A stretch of DNA of 8,372 nucleotides from Zavarzinia sp. GTDB lineage: Bacteria > Pseudomonadota > Alphaproteobacteria > Zavarziniales > Zavarziniaceae. The stretch covers positions 1 to 8,372 of the forward strand of contig JAQVKV010000062.1 in the NCBI GenBank assembly GCA_028694545.1. The letters are read 5' to 3'. Below the pieces are notes generated by a model. That model saw only the letters and a program-made list of their open reading frames with translations, had not been told where the DNA came from and made no database searches. The position numbers were made by a program, and so were the translations under genes. Within the stretch, counting starts at the first letter, position 1. The number at the start of each line of letters is the position of its first letter. Positions 4,693-8,372 of the stretch are shown piece by piece.

Positions 4693-5868
4693 CTACCCAT
4701 GAGTATTGAAACAGTCCACGAGATTCGGTCCGCGCGCGGCCATTCTATCGCTTCGCGGCCCCCCCCTGCCGACGGTGCGTGCATGGTAGTCCGCGTCGCC
4801 GAACAGGGCGTCGATGACCAGCAGCCGCTTCAGGAGATGTCCGATGACAAGCTCGTCGGTCATCCCGATGCCGCCGTGGATCTGCACCGCCGCCTCGCCG
4901 ATGGCGATGCCGGAGCGCCCGACCAGGCCTTTCAGTACCGACAGGAAATCCGCCCCGCCCCGTCCGGCCTCGGCAAGGGCCGCGGCATAGAGCAGGCTGG
5001 CCCGTGCCTGGACATAGGCCATCTTCATGTCGGCTAGACGATGGGCGATAACTTGAAAGCTGCCAATCGGCCGGCCAAACTGTTTCCGTGTCGCGGCGTA
5101 GTCCGTCGTTGCCTGCAGCAAGGCCCCCATGGCCCCCACGGCCTCGGCAGCGAGCGCGATCATGCCATCGCCGATGACGGCCGCGATCGCGTCGCCGCCG
5201 TCAAGGGCGAGCACCGCGGACCCAGGCACCTCGACATCGTCGAAGCGGACATGGGCGGCATGGCGGCCGTCGATCAGGCGGAAGGGCGTCACGGCGACTC
5301 CGGCCTCACGGGCACCGACGGCAAGGAGCAGGAAGCTGTCTTCCCCGCCGCTCAATCGTGCTGAAACGATCAGCACATCGGCATCGGCGCCGCCGAGCAC
5401 CAGGCGTTTTTCCCCCGTCAGACGAAAGCCGCGACTGACGGAGTTGGCCTCGCTCCGGATCGCTGACGCTTCGGGACTGCCTTTGCCTTCTTCATGGGCA
5501 AAGGCAGCCAGCGCCCCACCCGCTAGAATCCGGGCAAGCCAGACGGCGGCATCGCCATCCCCCGCAGCCCGGGCCAAAGCCCGGCCAGCCATCACAATGG
5601 TCGGGAGAAAAGGCTCGGCAACCAGATGCGCGCCGAACAATTCGGACAGCGCGACGATGTCCACGACCGACCCGCCAAGGCCTCCGCTCTCCTCGGGGAT
5701 CGCCAAGGCGAGGACGCCCTGTTCACGGAAATGGGCCCAGGTCTCCCTGGAATACGTCTGCCCCGCCAGGAGCATCGCCTGCCGCTGGCTGAAGGCATGG
5801 TGATGCGACAGGTATCGCTCGATGCCGTCCCGCATCATTGCCTGTTCCGCGGTGAAATCGAAGTTCAT
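4693..5868 (-). CDS. Acyl-CoA dehydrogenase, small-subunit type
   Basis: The product is 391 residues with the full three-domain layout: N-terminal helices (MNFDFTAEQAMMRDGIERYL), middle beta domain and C-terminal helices. The FAD-contact motifs RKQFGRPIGSFQ (261-272) and QIHGGIGM (329-336) are present. The catalytic glutamate is missing at both known positions: the helix-G region reads VIGDGMIALA (231-240) with no Glu-Arg pair, and there is no Y-E-G-T motif near the C-terminus. This fits the partner subunit of heteromeric dehydrogenases such as the PimC/PimD type and the steroid FadE (ChsE) pairs. The start follows the large-subunit stop by 14 bases containing GGAGGGGG. An 8-G tract near the 3' end changes the C-terminus if its length differs by one. 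The reaction is alpha,beta-dehydrogenation of an acyl-CoA in the cytoplasm. The substrate is unknown. Confidence 0.9.
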   Translation of the reverse strand: MNFDFTAEQAMMRDGIERYLSHHHAFSQRQAMLLAGQTYSRETWAHFREQGVLALAIPEESGGLGGSVVDIVALSELFGAHLVAEPFLPTIVMAGRALARAAGDGDAAVWLARILAGGALAAFAHEEGKGSPEASAIRSEANSVSRGFRLTGEKRLVLGGADADVLIVSARLSGGEDSFLLLAVGAREAGVAVTPFRLIDGRHAAHVRFDDVEVPGSAVLALDGGDAIAAVIGDGMIALAAEAVGAMGALLQATTDYAATRKQFGRPIGSFQVIAHRLADMKMAYVQARASLLYAAALAEAGRGGADFLSVLKGLVGRSGIAIGEAAVQIHGGIGMTDELVIGHLLKRLLVIDALFGDADYHARTVGRGGPRSDRMAARGPNLVDCFNTHG

Positions 5869-5882
5869 GCCCGCCCCCTCCG

Positions 5883-7057
5883 TCAGGACCGCGCCAGGCT
5901 GCGGGCGATCAGGTCGCGCTGGACCTCGTTCGTCCCCGCATAGATTGATGCCGCCCGGCTGTTCAGGTAGTAGGGCATGGCGATCAGCTCGAAATCCGAC
6001 GTCAGGGACACCGCCCCGGTTCCGATCTCGAAAGCCGCCAGTTGCAGGGCCAGCGCGTCGATCCCCGCCGTCCGCCTCATCAGCACCGACAGGCGCTGGG
6101 TCAGCTCGGCGCTGACCGTCTTGTTGATCGAGGGAAAGGCCGGATCTTCTCCAAGCGCATGACCGCTGAAGGCCAGCATCTCGAAATGCTGGAAGGCGAG
6201 GACGTCGATTTCCAGCACCCCCAGATCACGCTGGAACACCGGGTCGTCCGCCAGCAGGCCCCCGGCGGGGCCCGGCGTGCTACCCGCCGCGTCCCGGATC
6301 ATGCGCAGATAGCGAAGCAATGACGGACTGACGGCGCCGCCACCCCGCTCATATTTCAGAAGACGTTTCGCCACCGACCAGCCGTCGTTTTCCGCGCCGA
6401 CGCGGGCGGATTGCGGCACGCGGACATTATCGAAAAAGACCTCGCATTGCTCCGGCACGCCGTCGAGGCCCACGATCGGCCTCACGGTCATGCCCGGGAA
6501 ATCCATCCGGTCGAGCAGCAGGAAGGTGATCCCGTCCTGCTTCCTTTCCGACCGATGGGTGCGGACCAGCATGAACATGCGGTTGGCCTTATGGGCCAGC
6601 GTCGTCCAGATCTTGCTGCCATTGATGATGTAATCATCGCCGTCGGCGACAGCGGCGCACGAAAGCGCCGCCAGGTCCGATCCGGCGTTCGGTTCGGAAT
6701 AGCCCTGGGCCCAGTAATCTTCGCCGGAGAGAATGCCCGGCAGGTACTTCCGCTTCTGCTCCTCCGTCCCGAGGTCGATGATCAGGGGGCCGACCATGCG
6801 CAGCGCATTGGGCAGCAGGGGCGGCAGGTCGCGCTTGCTGTATTCTTCGGCGAAGACGTATTTCTGCTCAACGCTCCAGCCCGTTCCGCCGTGTTCGACC
6901 GGCCAGTCGGGCGCGACCCAGCCGCGCCTGAACAGGATCCCATGCCAGGCCATAACGGCCTCGAAGGGCGCGAAAATGCTGGTGGTCCTTCGCCCTGCCT
7001 CGAGGATGGCGGGGGTCGGCGCCGTGTCGAGGAACGCGGCCACCTCGCGGCGGAATG
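5883..7057 (-). CDS. Acyl-CoA dehydrogenase, large-subunit type, 5' end removed by IS3-family element
   Basis: About 391 native codons remain, from FRREVAAFLDTAP to the TGA at 5885-5883. Domain landmarks are the FAD/substrate motif GYSEPNAGSDLAAL, the following WTTLAHKANRMFMLV, a helix-G YERGG whose Glu aligns with the catalytic base of isovaleryl-type enzymes, and the C-terminal YAGTNEVQRDLIARSL. The last has Ala where medium-chain enzymes carry the base. So this subunit probably supplies the catalytic glutamate for the dimer with the next gene. Normal family members have roughly 10-13 residues before the FRREV region. Here the inverted repeat of the IS3-family element replaces them. The frame stays open into the element up to an ATG at 7166, giving a possible 427-residue chimera whose first 36 residues are antisense IS sequence. 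Whether that is made is unknown. Confidence 0.85.
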
Positions 7058-7082
7058 TGAACCGCGCCGGGTTTGTCGGAGG
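7058..7082 (+). repeat. Left terminal inverted repeat of IS3-family element
   Basis: All 25 bases match the reverse complement of 8348-8372. The terminal TGA... with ...TCA at the other end is typical of the family. Confidence 0.95.
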
Positions 7083-7107
7083 CCAATCCTTTTGAGAGGA
7101 TGTGGCG

Positions 7108-7434
7108 ATGACGAACGAGAGTGCGATGAAGTTTTCCCCTGAGATGCGAGCGCGGGCGGTGCGCATGGTGCTGGACCACGAGGGGGATCATCCCTCGCGC
7201 TGGGCGGCGATCTCGTCGGTGGCGGCCAAGATCGGCTGCACGGCGGAGACGCTGCGGCTGTGGCTCAAGAGGGCTGAGCGAGACAGTGCGGACGGCGGTC
7301 GTGCCAGCGACGTGGAAGCCCGGATGAAGGCGCTGGAGCGTGAGAACCGGGAGCTTCGGCAGGCGAACGAGATCCTGCGCAAGGCGTCGGCGTATTTTGC
7401 CCTGGCGGAGCTCGACCGCCGACACAAGCCATGA
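7108..7434 (+). CDS. IS3-family transposase OrfA (DNA-binding subunit)
   Basis: The product is 108 residues starting [20 protein letters not shown]. The ATG at 7108 is preferred because AGAGGA lies 7 bases upstream. A GTG at 7102 is in the same frame. A helix-turn-helix covers about residues 30-55 ([20 protein letters not shown]) and a leucine-zipper-like coiled coil about 73-97 ([20 protein letters not shown]). It ends [17 protein letters not shown], the usual OrfA ending in this family. Its TGA overlaps the orfB start (ATGA), and orfB lies in the -1 frame. Family knowledge: OrfA binds the inverted repeats and joins OrfB by frameshifting to make the active OrfAB transposase. No classic A-rich slippery heptamer is visible, so coupling by overlap may dominate here. 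Confidence 0.93.
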   Translation: MTNESAMKFSPEMRARAVRMVLDHEGDHPSRWAAISSVAAKIGCTAETLRLWLKRAERDSADGGRASDVEARMKALERENRELRQANEILRKASAYFALAELDRRHKP

Positions 7435-8333
7435 TCGCCTTCATCGACGATTACCGGGTGGCCTATGGGGTCGAGCCGATCTGCCGGGTCTTGCCGATCG
7501 CCCCGTCGACCTACCGGGCGGTGGCGGCCCGACGCCGCGACCCGTTGAAGGCACCGGCCCGGTGCGGCCGGGATGCCGGCCTGCGCCTGGCGATCCGCCG
7601 GGTGTTCGAGGAGAACTTCTCGGTCTATGGCGTGCGTAAGGTCTGGCGCCAGTTGTCGCGGGAGGGCGAGAGCGTCGCCCGCTGCACGGTCGCCCGCCTG
7701 ATGAAGGGTATGGGGCTCCGGGGCGCCACCCGCGGCAAGCCGGTGAAGACCACCGTGAGCAGCCGGATCGAGGTCTGTCCTCAGGACCTGGTGAACCGGC
7801 AGTTCACGGCGTCGAGGCCGAATGCGCTCTGGCTCTCGGACTTCACCTATGTCGCCACCTGGAACGGCTTCGTTTATGTGGCCTTCGTGATCGATGCCTT
7901 TGCCCGGCGCATCGTCGGCTGGCGGGTCGGCCGGACGGCCCACGCGGGCTTCGTTCTCGACGCCCTGGAACAGGCCCTGCACGCCCGCCGCCCCGATCCG
8001 GGCGACGGGCTCGTCCACCACAGCGATCGCGGCGTGCAATACGTCTCGATCCGCTATACCGAGCGCCTGGCCAAGGCCGGCGTGATGCCCTCCGTCGGCA
8101 GCGTGGGGGACTCTTACGACAATGCCCTCGCCGAAACGGTCAATGGCCTCTACAAGGCCGAGGTGATCCATCGGCGCGGGCCGTGGCGCTCCTTCGAGGC
8201 CGTCGAGTTCGCGACCCTCGAATGGGTGGACTGGTTCAACAATCGCCGTCTTCTCGAGCCGATCGGATATATCCCCCCGGCCGAGGCAGAACGGCGATAC
8301 TATGAGCAGCGAGACACGGCAAAGGCGGCGTGA
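7431..8333 (+). CDS. IS3-family transposase OrfB (DDE catalytic subunit)
   Basis: The product is 300 residues. An N-terminal HTH_21-like region ([20 protein letters not shown], about 63-82) precedes the rve-type integrase core. The catalytic triad is D137 ([10 protein letters not shown]), D199 ([10 protein letters not shown]) and E235 ([15 protein letters not shown]), giving the DD(35)E spacing characteristic of IS3-family and retroviral integrases. The C-terminal [20 protein letters not shown] block is also standard. The frame is intact and, with complete inverted repeats, suggests an active element. The -1 frame is open upstream of the ATG back at least to 7380, so an OrfAB fusion by frameshifting is possible. 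Confidence 0.95.
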   Translation: MIAFIDDYRVAYGVEPICRVLPIAPSTYRAVAARRRDPLKAPARCGRDAGLRLAIRRVFEENFSVYGVRKVWRQLSREGESVARCTVARLMKGMGLRGATRGKPVKTTVSSRIEVCPQDLVNRQFTASRPNALWLSDFTYVATWNGFVYVAFVIDAFARRIVGWRVGRTAHAGFVLDALEQALHARRPDPGDGLVHHSDRGVQYVSIRYTERLAKAGVMPSVGSVGDSYDNALAETVNGLYKAEVIHRRGPWRSFEAVEFATLEWVDWFNNRRLLEPIGYIPPAEAERRYYEQRDTAKAA

Positions 8334-8347
8334 CTCAAATCAACACG

Positions 8348-8372
8348 CCTCCGACAAACCCGGCGCGGTTCA
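8348..8372 (-). repeat. Right terminal inverted repeat of IS3-family element
   Basis: It is the exact inverted copy of 7058-7082. Its last base is the last base of the window. Confidence 0.95.

Larger units (their letters stand above)
7058..8372 (+). mobile_element. IS3-family insertion sequence, complete
   Basis: Both ends carry the same 25 bases in inverted orientation, with outer sequence TGAACCGCGCCGGG, and a further TTTGAG match lies just inside. The length is 1315 bases with two overlapping genes, orfA and orfB, the standard IS3 layout. It is inserted in the 5' end of the large acyl-CoA dehydrogenase gene, transcribed away from it. The left flank ends GGAATG. The right flank, and so any 3-4 base target duplication, lies outside the window because the element ends on the last base. 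Confidence 0.95.

Noticed and set aside
7380..7434. Programmed -1 frameshift site between orfA and orfB
   Set aside because: The frames and open overlap allow it, but no convincing slippery heptamer was found, so no site is annotated.
7188..8171. 327-residue open frame on the minus strand
   Set aside because: It is antisense to IS3-family orfA and orfB, which carry HTH and DD(35)E motifs. Long antisense frames are expected at this GC content.

Overview
The window is GC-rich, and its codon use and transposase types resemble those of an alphaproteobacterium. I cannot name a genus from sequence alone. It reads as a fragment of a catabolic gene cluster for a hydrophobic or CoA-linked substrate that insertion sequences have broken up.

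Left part (1-1317, minus strand): a translationally coupled pair. A secreted or periplasmic YCF48/BNR-repeat protein is followed, with an ATGA overlap, by the start of an RND/MMPL-type transporter that runs off the left edge. A divergent control region (1318-1705) separates the pair from a plus-strand TetR-family regulator (1706-2341). Downstream of the regulator lies a convincing promoter and then the first 22 to 23 codons of an enoyl-CoA hydratase/isomerase gene, cut off by an IS5-family element. Two 19-base sites sharing 15 bases (1489-1507 and 2375-2393), one on each side of the regulator gene, are candidate operators.

Middle (2498-4217): an apparently intact IS5-family element (2498-3777), about 100 bases with nothing recognisable, then a decayed fragment of a second, IS427-like IS5-family transposase on the minus strand. 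The fragment has two adjacent in-frame stops and a mutated signature residue.

Right part (4222-7057, minus strand): a probable operon, read from right to left. It holds a large-type acyl-CoA dehydrogenase subunit, a small-type acyl-CoA dehydrogenase subunit and a small antibiotic-biosynthesis-monooxygenase (ABM) fold protein, and ends in a likely intrinsic terminator. The dehydrogenase pair resembles heteromeric enzymes in which one subunit carries the catalytic base. The large-subunit gene has lost its first codons to an IS3-family element (7058-8372) with perfect 25-base inverted repeats. The window ends on the last base of that element.

Working picture: the TetR-type regulator probably controls the transporter operon and the enoyl-CoA hydratase gene, and possibly the dehydrogenase operon, in a beta-oxidation-like pathway. 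At least two pathway genes are interrupted by IS elements, so the pathway may be inactive in this strain. No tRNA, rRNA, CRISPR array or prophage was seen.
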